From Triatoma infestans (taxonomy: Eukaryota; Arthropoda; Insecta; Hemiptera; Reduviidae): 64,000 nucleotides of DNA. A program made the position numbers and the translations under genes. The notes beneath the pieces are model-generated. The model searched no databases and had not been told where the DNA came from. It was given only the letters and a program-made list of their open reading frames with translations. Positions 23,600 to 35,164 of the stretch are shown piece after piece (within the stretch, counting starts at the first letter, position 1; each line of letters starts with the position of its first letter). The DNA is taken from the NCBI GenBank assembly GCA_011037195.1, contig JAAEAF010014384.1:62001-126000 (forward strand), read 5' to 3'.

Positions 23600-24330
23600 C
23601 ACTTGAATAACGGCCAAATAAAAAATGGCGGACTTACATTGGATCATTTCTACCAAATTCTCTTTTACCTTCTTCTTCAACAATGGAATTCAAAATTCAG
23701 AGTTTTCTCTTTCATAGCTCACATTAATTTCAAAAAATAGTAAATACGTTAGAAAAATACTTGATATTTTGCATTTTTTTTTTATAACAATTTTTTATTG
23801 CACAATTTGATAATTTATTAAACAGCTACGAAGGGAAAATTAGTTAAAAAATTCTAAACTGATTTTTTTTTTAAGAAATAATCAGCTTTAAATAATTAAC
23901 GAGTCACCGCGTAGAAGAGAAGGTGAAAATGTGGGCGTGGTCAAGATAATTATAAATTTCTGATTGGCCTAACATAAACCCACATTTCACATCTTCTCTT
24001 CTACACTGTGATTGGTTAATTATTTATAGCTAATTATTTCTATGAAAAAAAAAAGGTTAGAATTTTTTTTGCTAATTTTCCTTTCGTAGGTATTTTATAA
24101 ATTATCAAATTATGCAATACAAATTTTTTATTAAAAAAAATGCAAAACGTCAAGTTATTCCCAAAATAATATTTCCTACTTTATATAATTAATGTGAGGT
24201 ATAAAGAAACAATTCAGCAATTTTTCATTCAATGCTGAAAAAGAAAGCAAAAGAGAATTAGGCAAAAATGCAAGTTTCAATTTAAGACCGCCATTTTGTA
24301 TTTGGCAGGTTATAATAATGTGAAAAAATA
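23600..24330. mobile_element. ~730-bp fold-back element with ~350-bp inverted arms
   Basis: Left arm (about 23600-23950) and right arm (about 23965-24330) are reverse complements with moderate divergence. Paired landmarks are AAATGGCGG (23625/24290), CTCACATTAATT (near 23720 and 24195), TGCATAATTTGATAATTTAT, GGAAAATTAG and the innermost AGAAGAGAAG.. blocks. The spacer is only about 15 bp, so nearly the whole element is a hairpin. It has no coding capacity and no similarity to the 445-872 fold-back family. Target duplications could not be fixed by eye. Confidence 0.8.
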
Positions 24331-24960
24331 AAACTGATGTTAGACACCCACAAAATTTTCTACAAAGAATTCACAATATTCAGTTAAAAATTTTCTTAGA
24401 GTTGGTGTTTTTACTTGATTATACTGTCCTTAATTTGATCCTGAATTTGGTGGCGCAGGCCACTAAGTATTGAAAGAGTACAGTAACTATAAAAGATGGA
24501 AATCTGCGCATGAGCTAATGTAATCAAAAGCGGAAAAATGTTTCAAATAAAAGTGATTTTCGAACCCCCCTCTGCTCCCAATAATCATTTCCGGGAATAT
24601 GTTTCCAATAAAAGTAATAGGTATTTATGTATGTAGATTGTCTACAAAGTTTAAAGAAAGTCGTTGGAGTTGTTTTCGAGAAAATATGAAGAAAGTCGCA
24701 CTTCCAAAACCTTCGTGGATTTTGCCCGAAACCTTCGTGTCTGATACGGTAGTAATATCTAGACGGAATATCAAATTTGAATTTTTCTACGATTTTTCAT
24801 ATTTTAGATATTTCCTTCATATACACACAGGCCGACCCCTCGATAAAAATATTTTTTTCTTGCTTGGGGGAACACACAGCATGTACTTCAGGTGAAAACT
24901 CAATTTCGAAAATTTGACATGATCTACACCCCCTCTTATACAATGGGAGTAAAGTAAAAA
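24331..24960 (-). mobile_element. DR1 copy
   Basis: A degraded 3' end (GTTAGACACCCACAAAATTT) lies at 24338. Modules and the 5' half are at 24530-24950, with AAGTCGTTGGAGTTGTTTTC, CTTCGTGTCTGATACGGTAG and TGAAAACTCAATTTCGAAAA. Confidence 0.65.
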
Positions 24961-26849
24961 AGTTAAAATAAAGAACAAACCCAAAATAAATTAGCCTACC
25001 AAAAAGCCAGCTGAAGTGGAAAAGAAAAAGAAAATAAAAAATAAAACTAAAAAGAAATATCTTTCAAAAAGAATATTCCCTCCACAGTGGGAAAATATCT
25101 GCCGGAAAACATTAGAGTTTGAGAGTGGGGAATGGATTTTTTGCTATTTCTATTTTCATGTTTTTTTCTTCTCCTTCCCCATATTCTCCATCCAGTTTCA
25201 ATCATTTTATTCTTGTAGCCAGACAAAAAAAAAAACGGAACCAGGAGTAGCTAACAATCAAACCAAGCATGATAGCAGAAAGGATCAAGGTTTGGCAGAG
25301 GCAGTCCTGGACCACAATAGACTTTCACTTATTCTATCTCTCTCCCTCACAATTCTCTCTTCTTCTATCTCCATTCTATTTCTCCCCCCAATCGCCAACC
25401 CCACGAAGAAAAATAAGACCAGAGATCAATGAATAGTGTTTGGGAGAATTCTTCAATTGTAGTTGAAGTTCTAGTTCTACCACTTATAGAAAACAGAAGT
25501 TCTTCGCTGATTTATTTTATCTAAATTTACGCAGAATTATATTCAAATATTCGATTCAAAGTGATTGGTTGATACTTGCGCAATCAGCACTTTAAAAAAA
25601 CAAACAGAAACTTGGAGAGATCCAGTGGTTGGTTGGTACTCTCTAAGTACTTGCCATATTCTAAATCAGTTCCAATTAGGATATTTCTTAAACTAAATAA
25701 AACTGTCGTATCTTGCTGCGTAATTATTCTACACATATGTTATATAGACAGCAACCGTCATCATATTACAGTAGGAACTTCAAACTTGATATTCCATTTA
25801 AGTACCAACCACTGGAATTGACACAAATATTTCTCTCAATTTTTTAAGACATGAAATACAGACACAACTTAAAATGTACGAAGTTTTTAGTGTACCAAAA
25901 GATATAATATTAAAGTCTGTTAAATGCGTAGCTAGAATTCTAAGATTCAAGAAAATGTTTCAGATATAAGTAGCAATAATAGCAGTAAGTCAAAGTCGGG
26001 TCAGTGTTTCACTAGAGATTTTTTTCGCGTCTTATTTGGCAGATAATGTAAGCGGAAGTTATGCGTGTTTTTAAATTTTCTAAATTATAAAAAACAATTT
26101 TATAAACAATAAAAAAGTTCCTAAAAAACTGGGTATCACTTGAAAACGAGTTTAAAAAAAAAAATAGGCGGTAGAAAAAAAACGGAAAAGTGGTAATAGG
26201 GGAGAGCAATAAACCAGCATGAACAGGCGAAATGCAATCGGATGGGCGAGACGAAGCGAACAAGAGTAGTTTGTGATGATATTGTAGAAGGGGATAGATT
26301 ATTGTAGAGTCACGGCGAGCTGGTCAAATACAGACAGACAGATACACACACATACATACATTGTAGCGACATATACACGCACACATAGGGAGAGAGAGAG
26401 AGCGAGAGGATGTGAACTGTCTGCTCTGATAAGGTGTGTCCGATCTAATGGTCCGAGAAATAGAGACGTTCATTTAGCGCACGACTGACAGACTCACTTC
26501 AACCGGATGTACCACGGCCATTTACTTCATCCGCTGTTCATTCATTCACTTATATATATATATATCAACAATGTATATACCATGCACAGTGGCCCTCACG
26601 ATTTTACATAACTATTCACATGGTCAATTATATTATTTTGATATGTGTCTGTGTGTTGATTCATCATGATGGTAAAGTTAATTATCATGACCATGAATCA
26701 TAACAAAAAGCTGACTTTACAACTTAATCATGAAACTAATATATGTAATCAATTGTAATGTTCAATCAATGCATTGTAGTTGGATGGATTAAAGCTAAAA
26801 CTCACTCACTACTTTTTAACCTTTAGTTTTTCCATCGATTTTTTGTTTT
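24961..26849. other. Intergenic, one DR1 scrap near 25765-25820
   Basis: A 138-codon open frame at 25016-25432 is lysine-rich and then phenylalanine/serine-rich, typical of chance in A- and T-rich DNA. A short DR1 word (TTCAAACTTGATATTCCATT) lies near 25780. Nothing else recognised. Confidence 0.35.
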
Positions 26850-26965
26850 GTTACTTTCTCTTTAGTTCTGGTAAGAGGAAGTATTACGATCATGTCAAAT
26901 TCAAAATTCAAAATTTCATCGAAAATGCATGGTTTGAGAACATCAATGTAGGAAGGAAAAATGTT
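26850..26965 (+). repeat. DR1 5'-end fragment
   Basis: ACTTTCTCTTTAGTTCTGGT is followed by AAGAGGAAGTATTACGATCA. This is the 5' terminus in forward orientation. Confidence 0.7.
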
Positions 26966-27129
26966 TTTGGTTTGTTGTTGTTGCTGGAGTTTTAAAAGTG
27001 CAACGACAACTGGGACTTTCGCGACTGTGTCACAGTCCCGTCTAGTTAATTCTAATTATCGTTATTATATTAGTCTCTTACAGACAAGCCCAGCCACACA
27101 CATCGTGAAAGTTCTCTATTTCTCGCTCC

Positions 27130-27620
27130 TTGTTAATAATCACCTCCTATAGTTTGCCTGTAAGCCCTACAGACAGCCTTTCCTGGTGATATTTCCCGCA
27201 TTTCCCAAATATATGTATCACCGTGATGGGCACTCTTACTTCCTCAATTGTTTGGAGGCTGACATAGGAACAAGTGGGCGTGAGATACGCAAGTATGTCC
27301 TATCCTAATTCTGGCCAGTATCACTTCCTCTCTTCGTGATTGTCGTAATGATGTAAAACAAGCAGAACTCTTTGATCTGGCTCCGCTTATTTGCTGAGTT
27401 TAGTTCTCTCCACTCTCCTATACATTTCTGTAAGGATCTAGACTTAAGGGAAATTTTCAGATCCTTTGCTGGCAACATTCCGTTCAAATACAGCCCAAAA
27501 TGTTAGCTTTATCGGCAAGGATATTTCCCTTCATTACAACATGCTCAGGGCAGTGTAATTTCTCTTATCCCGACAGGACATGACATAGATTCAGAATGTT
27601 CAGGTATGTAATTTCGGTGA
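27130..27620 (-). pseudogene. RNase H-type LINE, C-terminal remnant
   Basis: Minus-strand frames read SRREEVILARIRIGHTCVSH with AHLFLCQPPN, then RVPITVIHIFGKC. This is the post-RNase H region of many arthropod LINEs (usually RREEVVLTRLRIGHT..H..L, then a Cys/His cluster with LTV.HIL..C). The upstream piece CIGEWRELNSANKRSQIKE fits the preceding linker. Frame changes separate the parts. The RNase H catalytic residues themselves are not visible. Confidence 0.65.
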
Positions 27621-27744
27621 AGGGCAGTAATAGTGCTTCTGAAATTTGCTGATGAGAAATAGATGTCTGTCGTCCTTTTTAACAGAATCAAGAGCTTATT
27701 TTATGCAACTTTGTAAAACAATTTATCTTATGCAAGAAAAAACG

Positions 27745-28130
27745 TGGTATATTCAAACTTGATATTCAGTTTAAGTACCAGCATGGTATGTGAACATAAA
27801 GATTTGGGTTTTTATTTTATTTTTTGGGCGATTTTATTGAAAATCGCGCCAATATTTTCCGAATAGTTGATTTTAAATACTACACGCACATGTATCTCTT
27901 CCTTTGTTCGGTACATTTTTCTGGAAAACTTGGAGTTGTGGAGGAGACTAGAACTTAGCCATCCCTTTTACTGTACTAATCAGTACACTACTTATAGTTC
28001 CATACTCCTTGTGGGAGTTAGGAAAATTACACTTTTAGTAAAAATGCTGACTTTTAAGGAATTTGTTATAATACCAGATTTTTTTATTTGTTATTACTGC
28101 TGTAACAGGTACTGCTGCGATCGGATCAAA
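27745..28130 (+). repeat. DR1 fragments
   Basis: TTCAAACTTGATATTCAGTT and a GAAAATCGCGCC module word lie at 27745-27880. Part of a 5' end (GTACTGCTGCGATCGGATCA) is near 28110. Confidence 0.5.
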
Positions 28131-28199
28131 TTATACATATAATGACATATATTAACCGACTTTGATATCCGAAGACTTCAATGGTTCGCTAGCTCATGA

Positions 28200-28440
28200 A
28201 AATGAATGATGGGATGTCCCAAAAAAAAAAATTATGTTCAAAGCTGTAGAACGTAGAAAGAGAGGAAGACCGAAGAGAAAGTGGAATAGAAGACAAAAGA
28301 AAGGATACGGCTGCAAGAGGATTGCGGAGGATAGGAGGATGTGACTGGGACGTTAGGAACTTTTGGAAGAATAATATTTTGGAAAATGGCATATGATCTT
28401 TATTGTAAAAGCCATTATTGATGATGATGATGACGTATTA
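28200..28440 (+). pseudogene. RTE-like LINE 3' end with GAT tail
   Basis: Plus-strand frames give ERRKRGRPKRKWN and, after a frame change, TAARGLRRIGGCDWDVRNFW. These match the C-terminus common in RTE-type elements (RGRP..RW, then LAARGL...DR..W). A (GAT)n tail at about 28421-28434 ends it. Only the last ~70 codons survive. Confidence 0.7.
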
Positions 28441-28644
28441 AACAAAGGTAGCGTTGAAGGTTGTTGGAGGTTGTTGATAGTGTCATGTCGGTGGTTGATA
28501 ACTGGAGTCAACTAAGAAATGTTCCCAGCTCAACTAAGAGATATTAGGTTGCTCGGATGGCGGCAAGAGTCAGATCTCCCTATTTACACAATTTAATGTC
28601 CCAACCTATTTCGGAACAGTAATGGCTTGGAAACCTGAAACTTC

Positions 28645-28651
<7 letters not shown>

Positions 28652-28703
<52 letters not shown>

Positions 28704-28732
28704 TGTGTGTGTGTGTGTGGACTTAATACATC

Positions 28733-28770
<38 letters not shown>
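28652..28770. repeat. TA and TG microsatellites
   Basis: A TA tract (about 28652-28674) runs into TG tracts (about 28674-28720 and 28742-28764). They produce spurious VCVC frames. Confidence 0.9.
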
Positions 28771-28774
<4 letters not shown>

Positions 28775-28929
28775 CGAGCTACATTCTATTATAACTAACT
28801 ATATCAGAAATGTTCCTATTACAAATATAATAAAGGGAAAATTTCCAGTTTGTCTCCCCCTCCAGGTTTATTAATAACTATAATAATCTATAAATAATCA
28901 AATTTATAAACAATTCCTTAAAAAAAAAA

Positions 28930-29055
28930 ATCTGGTGTGAAACAGTTCAACTAGTTCTTGCTCTTACTAAAACTGAAACAGTTATAAAATTCGTACACTT
29001 TCTTTAAATTTCGATAACTTTTACTCGTACTTCCTCTTACTAGGAGTAGGAGAAA
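28930..29055 (-). repeat. Minimal DR1: both ends, almost no interior
   Basis: The 3' end (ATCTGGTGTGAAACAG, 28930) and 5' end (CTTCCTCTTACTAGGAGTAG, about 29029-29048) are only about 125 bp apart. Confidence 0.7.
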
Positions 29056-29429
29056 ATAAAAATGTGAAAAGGTGCAAATACTGAGAATATATTTTGGATC
29101 AAGTCAAATACCCCCTCTCTTCTATATAACCAGTTCTATTTAGTATAACCTCAAATGCGCTGTATGTAACACAGTAACATAACCTTACAACCTCCCTATA
29201 TACAACCAACAAGTGTGAATGTAACAGAAACGTTAAGTTGAAGTGAACTCTCTACACGAATTTGGTGAATTTACTCTGACGATGGATAAAAATCCGAAAC
29301 CGGTCAGGAAGAAAATAAATATGCATACTATGACGGATAAAATCCCCCCCCAAAAAATTGTATTCATTAAAAATATATCCTATATTGGAGTGACTTATTG
29401 TTATGACATTGAATGTCTCGTCATTAAGT

Positions 29430-29735
29430 ATAGCCGGGGATGTATGGCCAAGTGGTTCTTCAGTCAAAAGTTGAATATCCAGGCTAACTGAGAAGTAAGC
29501 ATCTCTTGGTTAAAGGTTTAAGAGAATGGTCAGGCAGGAGGGAAGTAGTCGGCCCACTTGTGTAGTACTTAAGAGATAATCATGCCCTCCTGTTGAGCTT
29601 CACGGAAAATGTACTAGACTGTATAGTCCCTGGGGCCCCCCACCCCAGGATCTATATCCTCGCACTACAACATTCACCTCCTTAAGTGCCCCATTAGTTG
29701 GCCAACTCCCCAGTTCTAAATAAATAAATATTAGA
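29430..29735 (+). repeat. Possible tRNA-derived SINE
   Basis: TGGCCAAGTGGTTC near 29444 matches the A box of tRNA-Ser/Leu-type genes. A weak B-box-like GGTTTAAGAG lies about 70 bases later. An unrelated, GC-richer body follows, with an AAATAAATAAATA tail at about 29718-29731. No cloverleaf could be folded convincingly, so a real tRNA gene is unlikely. The assignment is tentative. Confidence 0.3.
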
Positions 29736-29744
29736 AATATAATG

Positions 29745-30120
29745 ATTAAAAAAGTTAGAATTTAAAAAGCATGAAACACTGATACAACACTTTCTTTTAA
29801 GACGATTCTTAGAGTTTTAACTAATGCATTTTCTACAAAATTAAAATTTTTACTTTTTCCAAATGAAATTGAATGTAAAACTGTGTAAAACAGAATGTAC
29901 AGAAATTGAAGAATCGCCGAAAGTTCAAACATGATTCTCAGTTTAGGTGTCATCCTCACACACGAAAGTTTCAATCAAAACCGATCAACCACAAGTTCGA
30001 GATTAATGAATGGTTTTTCCCGCATTTTCCTCCAAAATGGCCCGAACAATTTTCGTTAAATTCTCTTTCATCTTCCATTCTTTACCGTGTTTGCAGTATG
30101 GAGGCCACTATAAGCTTTTT
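29745..30120. repeat. Degraded DR1 pieces in both directions
   Basis: A minus-strand 3'-end scrap (CATGAAACACTGATACAACA) lies at 29770. Plus-strand words follow near 29905-30030, such as AGTTCAAACATGATTCTCAG and AATGGTTTTTCCCG. Confidence 0.4.
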
Positions 30121-30172
30121 AGCTGGTACACCATTCCAGTCTAAGTTTTTTTTCAACTATTCCCTTTGTTCA

Positions 30173-30905
30173 AATCAAGGACTTTATCTTTAAAAGTCTG
30201 TTCGCTTCCTTGTGCCCAAATCCTTCTCGGACGTTCTCCTTTCCTCGTACCGGAAACCTTTGCTTCTTTCATTCTTCGGGTTGCACTTCTCATACATCCT
30301 TTCTCATTAGATGGACAAACCAGCTAAGCTGACGCTCTTGGATAATCTCCACAGCGGGTTTTACAACACTGAGGTTCTTTATTATGGTGCCTTTATTTAC
30401 TCGATCTCTCCTTGTTTTGCCCTCAATTTTCCTGAGTGACGATCATGTTTTGAGATCACTATCCGGGATTCATTCGATTAGATAAGGTCGGAATGAAGAC
30501 AGAGGGGTCTTGCGGGATCCTATCCTTTCTCTTATTTCTTCTTCAATTGTTCCATTTTCAGATCTATGAGCTCCTAGGTATTTAAAAGTCCTTATTTGCT
30601 GCAAACTTGGATTTTCTAGCCTGATATGATTAACTTCATTCTTGCTCAGCATTATTGTTTTGTGTTTTATTGAGGTTAAACGACAGCTTCTTTCTGCTCA
30701 ACTCTTCCTCCAGGTTTTCCAGGCGCTTTTGCAGGCTCGCCTCGTCGTCGAATATTGCAAAAAAGATTGTCAACAAAAGCGAACAGATTGTAGTTAATCC
30801 TTTGTAGGTTTCCTGTGACCAAGGCGGATCGACTTGTTACGAGTAATATTCGAGAAAATCGCGAATAAATAAAAAATTTAGTAAGTCGCGTATTCAAAAC
30901 GCAAT
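30173..30905 (-). pseudogene. Non-LTR reverse transcriptase remnant with mutated active site
   Basis: Minus-strand frames give NYNLFAFVDN where FADD is expected, then IFDDEASLQKRLENLEEELS, KLSFNLNKTQ, MLSKNEVNHIRLENPSLQ, TFKYLG and NGTIEEEIRERIG. These are followed by LRKIEGKTRRDRVN and ERQLSWFVHLMRKD. The order fits the palm-to-C-terminus of an RTE/L1-like polymerase. The active-site box reads FVDN, so both of its aspartates are not retained, and at least three frame changes are visible. The 5' break at about 30840 runs into a DR1 scrap. Confidence 0.8.
30835..30905 (-). repeat. DR1 module scrap
   Basis: ATATTCGAGAAAATCGCGAA and TTAGTAAGTCGC lie directly at the 5' limit of the RT remnant. 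Confidence 0.55.
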
Positions 30906-31592
30906 GTATTTATGTTATGATAAACTCTTGAAAATGACAAGTAAATTGTCGAAACGTTGAGTCTGTTTCAATGTATTAAAATGTGATGAAGAAGAAAAAA
31001 ATACAAATAAAAAAAATTTTTGTCAGAAGTGTAGAATCTGCAGTTTTCAATTTAGAAGAAATCACCAAAGAAAAAAAAGCTATACAGCAAAAAGCTATAT
31101 AATCTATCCTATAAATGTTAATAATTAAAATGATAATAAATCTAAATAAACTAATACAAAATGATAATTTTAGAAATATGTTATTAATAAAAAGATTTAA
31201 AAAGATAAATGATCAACACTAATCTCTTAGACATTAGAGTTGAGGAAATAAACAATTTCATGTAGTTGATATTCTCAGCTTGTGCTGTGCCCCACACCAC
31301 CAATAAATACCCTGTCCATTATCCCATTTATCAATTTAATCCATTTTCTATTTTTTTCTCTTTTGTTTTTAGTGATTTATTGACGAAAAGGCATCATGCT
31401 GAAATATTCTTTAAAATTATAATAATAATAATACAATAATAATCGGGTTTGAATCCAGCAGTATTGCTATTATATTTTTTCTTTCTAGGAGCAACTAAAG
31501 CAGGCACTATCAACTAATACCTGAGGAGGCTCAGAATGCCAATGATCTCAGATATTGACACACCTTAAAAAAAAAAAAAGGTGATAGCCATA
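30906..31592. other. Intergenic, AT-rich
   Basis: Contains (AAT)n near 31421-31443 and A-runs. Nothing recognised. Confidence 0.4.
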
Positions 31593-32435
31593 TACAGTAA
31601 ACTCCCAATTATCTGTGTGCAGATTATCCGGTTTGCGGATTACCCGTGCATGAATTTAATTTAAAAATTCAACCCATGGATCAAGGGGTTATCTCATTAA
31701 TGAAAAAACATTACCACAATGACCTTATTAAAAGCCTTTGTAATGAAGGTGATGATTTGATTAAATTTTGGAGAAAAAAATGACAATACAGGATGCGGTA
31801 CATGGTGTAACTCAATCTTGGAACAAAATAAAGCCAATAATACTCATTCGATCGTGGAGGAAAATTCTACCAAATGTAGAAGGTGATTTTTTTGGATTCT
31901 ATCGAGCCTGAGACAAGTGAAATAGTATCTGAAATGAGTGAGCTAATGGCAAATTTAGATGGCTTTGAAAATATGGAGGAGTGGTTAGGACATGATTCAT
32001 GTGATGGAGGTTTTCAAGTAATGAGTGACGCGGATATTATTTCCGATCTCATTCAACCAGAAGAGCAAGAGAATGAAGTTGAAAGTGGAGAAGAAAAAAT
32101 TATCAATCGCATTAGTCCCAACGCGGCCCTGAATTCTGTTGACACTTTGTTGGAGTACATCGACAAATGGGAATTCGAGTATAACGACATAATAACTCTT
32201 AGAAAAATTCGAACTGATATTAAAAAATCATTAAAAGATTCCTGCAAACAAACCAAAATCACAGATTTTCTTATTAATAACGAGCATTAAACATGTTAAA
32301 ATAATTGTCTGCCTTAGAAATGTATAATATGTTGTATTTTAGAAATAAATAATTATAGTTTGGATTATCGGTGTTTTTCGATTATCCGTGCCGCCTCTCC
32401 TCACCATTAGCCCTGATAATCGGGAGTTCACTATA
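31593..32435 (+). mobile_element. Internally deleted pogo/Tigger DNA transposon
   Basis: Ends are imperfect terminal inverted repeats: CAGTAAACTCCCAATTATC at 31595 and its counterpart TAGTGAACTCCCGATTATC read inward from 32433. TA dinucleotides flank both (31593-31594 and 32434-32435), as expected for Tc1/mariner/pogo elements. Subterminal GATTATCCG-type words repeat on both sides. At about 839 bp the element is far shorter than a full Tigger and retains only the last part of the transposase gene. Confidence 0.88.
31675..32290 (+). pseudogene. Tigger/pogo transposase, C-terminal remnant
   Basis: The plus strand begins with PMDQGVISLMKKHYHNDLIK, the region just after the DDE catalytic core in Tigger/Jerky-type proteins (normally ALIQPMDQGVI..K..Y). 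After a frame change comes TIQDAVHGVTQSWNKIKP, the conserved W-bearing stretch. After another comes an acidic tail of 135 codons (31883-32290) ending in KQTKITDFLINNEH. The helix-turn-helix DNA-binding domains and nearly all of the DDE domain are missing, so the product cannot act as a transposase. The A-run at the first frame break (31772-31779) suggests slippage. Confidence 0.88.
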
Positions 32436-32557
32436 CATATATGTGCCTGCTTAAATTGCGAGGCAATGGAACCGTCGCGGAAAATTGAAAAAGATGAACT
32501 TGCCAGTTATCGAATTTAACTGAAATCATAACGTCGAAACCCCTGCGGTGAAAAACA

Positions 32558-33395
32558 AATTGGTGTGAAACACTTCCATGACTTTCTCTTACTCTAAATT
32601 AATACAATTTAATCATGAAATTTTCTTTTAAATTGCAACGTGACAACGTTTAGTGAGCGGCCTTATGTGGAGCGCTCTATGCTAAAACCAAGAAACTATG
32701 TGCAACTTTAAATTTAAATTAAACCTCCATTATTACCATGCAAAAATTACTTTTTTCAGGAAAATGCTTCGAATAAAAGTTATCGTTTCTTTCTATACAG
32801 CAAGCATTCCAAGTTCAAAGAAAATCTTTGCAACCAATTCAGGTAAAATCCTTCGGTTAACCAATTTTGTTCAAATTTAAAATATAAATGTGTGCTAATA
32901 TAAATAGGTGGTAAAAACCATATATTATACTGAAGTGTTTCTTTAGAGGTAACGCTACTAGTAATCCCCCCCAAATTTTCCCCGGAAAAATTTTTCAAAT
33001 AGAAGTAATAAATATTTATACGTGTAGATAGTAATAACTATGTTTAACTGAAATCATTGAAGCCATTTTTAAGAAAATTGAAAAATTGAGAAAGAAATCA
33101 GTGAAGTCGCACTTCTGGTTTGATTGATTTTTTTTTTTGCCCGAAATCTTCTCGTGTCAGATGTGATGTTTAATACCTTAGACAATATCATCAAGTTTGG
33201 ACTTTCCTGTGACTTTTCCATTTTTGAGATGTTTTGTTCCTTCACACACAGATTATACACATATTATACAGACCAATCGCTAAAAACTGTTTTCCGTGCT
33301 CAGGGAACCTCAAAACATATACTTCCGGTGAAAAGTTAGTTTGGAATATTTGATACGACTGTAATACTTGCTCCGAAAAGTAATGAAGAAAAACT
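32558..33395 (-). mobile_element. DR1 copy, full length, older
   Basis: The 3' end (TTGGTGTGAAACACTTCC with ACTTTCTCTTACTC) lies at 32560-32595 and the 5' end (ATACTTGCTCCGAAAAGTAA) near 33365-33384, with modules and a short CA tract between. It has the GCAACGTGACAACGTTTAGT variant next to the 3' end. Length is about 838 bp. Confidence 0.8.
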
Positions 33396-34374
33396 AAAAA
33401 GTAACAATAACGAAGAACTTTATGATACTTAATAAATGTAGTGTATACACTATTAATTACAGGTTTCAATTATATATATAACAAAGTTAGCATGGAGACT
33501 ACTATATACCTAAATGTCTGACTATATATATAGGACGTGCCATAAGTATGTATGATATTATGGTGAAGCAGTGTGCGTGTTATATACACATGTTGCACTA
33601 CACACTCATGTGAGTTTGTGTGTTTGTAATATAATATATAAATCCAGCCAGCCACAATAGAGAAACCAACCAGAGAAGAGAAAGCGTGAGAAAGGGGTAA
33701 GTGACGTTATATACGTTTAATATAGCGCCCTCTACCTAGTTTCTAATAAGTTACACCAGAGGTCTCATGTGCGCCGCTATAAACTTTACCCTACTAGCTT
33801 TCTATTCCATTTTCACTCATACATCCAATGAAAATCAGTAGAACGAAGAAAATCTTCTTCTTCTTCTTCTACTGGATGTGCTGGAACCCTTTTAACATTT
33901 TTCCTAGTTTTTCTGTTTACAATAGTAAATTGTTTGCGCAAGCTCCTCCCTGAACACTATCGCTCACCATCTTTTGCTTTCTATTGTTACCAGAATTTTA
34001 TGTGCTTTTTCTTTATCCTTATTACTAACGACTTTCGTCTTTTTACCCGTTCTATGTAACCCACCCCCCCCCCCCACCACCACCGCTATAATACCAAGCC
34101 GTCTTTCATATACACTGTTTCACTCTGCCTCTCTAACTCATTTCCTTCTTTTTCTATTTCTTTTAAACAATCTCTTTATTTATTTCATTACATAAACAAA
34201 CGCTTTCATTGGAACTATGACTGTAAGAAAAAAAAAAAACAACTAATAAAATGCTTTAGATGGCAGTGATATTTCAACAACTGGAACTATTATGAATGAA
34301 GTCATTCATTGAAATAAGGACTGAGATATCTTTATTTCTCTGTATACATCATTAGTTCTTTAGATTGTTTATCT
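33396..34374. other. Intergenic, nothing recognised
   Basis: Mixed AT-rich DNA with a C-run near 34062-34074 and a TTC microsatellite near 33856-33869. Confidence 0.4.
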
Positions 34375-34960
34375 TTATTTACTTTCTCTCACTGATGAAA
34401 AAGTAAGTACTGCAATTCGTAAATTTTCGATATCCTCTTTTCACCGGAAATACACGTACTGATATATCTTGAGCATTGAGAAGTTTTTTTTTCTAAGCAC
34501 TTGGCGTTTGTAAAACAGGACAAAACGGATGGAAATCCAATCCATATTTAAAAAAAAAAAAAAAAATAGGAAGAAAGATTCTGATTAAAATCGCTCGACC
34601 GGAAGTACCACATTAGTTCATGGATTTATCAGGATTTTTTTTTTTGCGACAATTTTCTTTGAAAAACCACTCTAAACGATTTTCATTAAACTTGTATACA
34701 CTATTATTCTAACTATGAAACAAATTTTCCAGCAAAAAATTCATGTTCGTGATTTCTGAGGAAAGAAGGATGACGTTAAACTTTTCTCGGAAATGTCACA
34801 TTAGGATATTATACATTCCACCTCCTACATAATATTAATAACTAATTTAGGTAGAGCAACATTTTCGAGTTTAAAGAAAATCGATTGATCGAAGATGTAC
34901 TACTTCTGAACGGTCTATTTTTTTTTTTCAGATTTTTCTTTGATTTTCTCGATTTCGTCT
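34375..34960 (+). repeat. DR1 copy, degraded
   Basis: The 5' end is TTTACTTTCTCTCACTGATG at about 34378, followed by TTTTCACCGGAAATACACGT. Module words appear near 34595-34690 (CTCGACCGGAAGTACCACAT and AAACGATTTTCATTAAACTT). Confidence 0.6.
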
Positions 34961-35164
34961 CTAATTTCTCTGAAAAAATTGATTTTAATTGAAAGCTAGC
35001 AGATCATGCTTCACTAAAAATGTCTGATTCATTATCATTTCGATTCTCCTACCTATATGTAATATAAAAAATTCCGAGTTTGAATCCCACAATTATATTA
35101 GGGTATGTAAATTGTATATAACTTATACACCAGAATTTTTTAATCTGATTCATTACTTACAGAG

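Noticed and set aside
25016..25432. 138-codon frame, Lys-rich then Phe/Ser-rich
   Set aside because: Composition follows A-rich and then T/C-rich DNA. No motif, and the start lies in a poly-purine run.
28674..28874. Open frame beginning MCVCVCVCVC
   Set aside because: Microsatellite translation; no coding features.
31441..31465. GGGTTTGAATCCAG resembling a tRNA B box
   Set aside because: No A box or acceptor stem at the right distance, so no tRNA gene.
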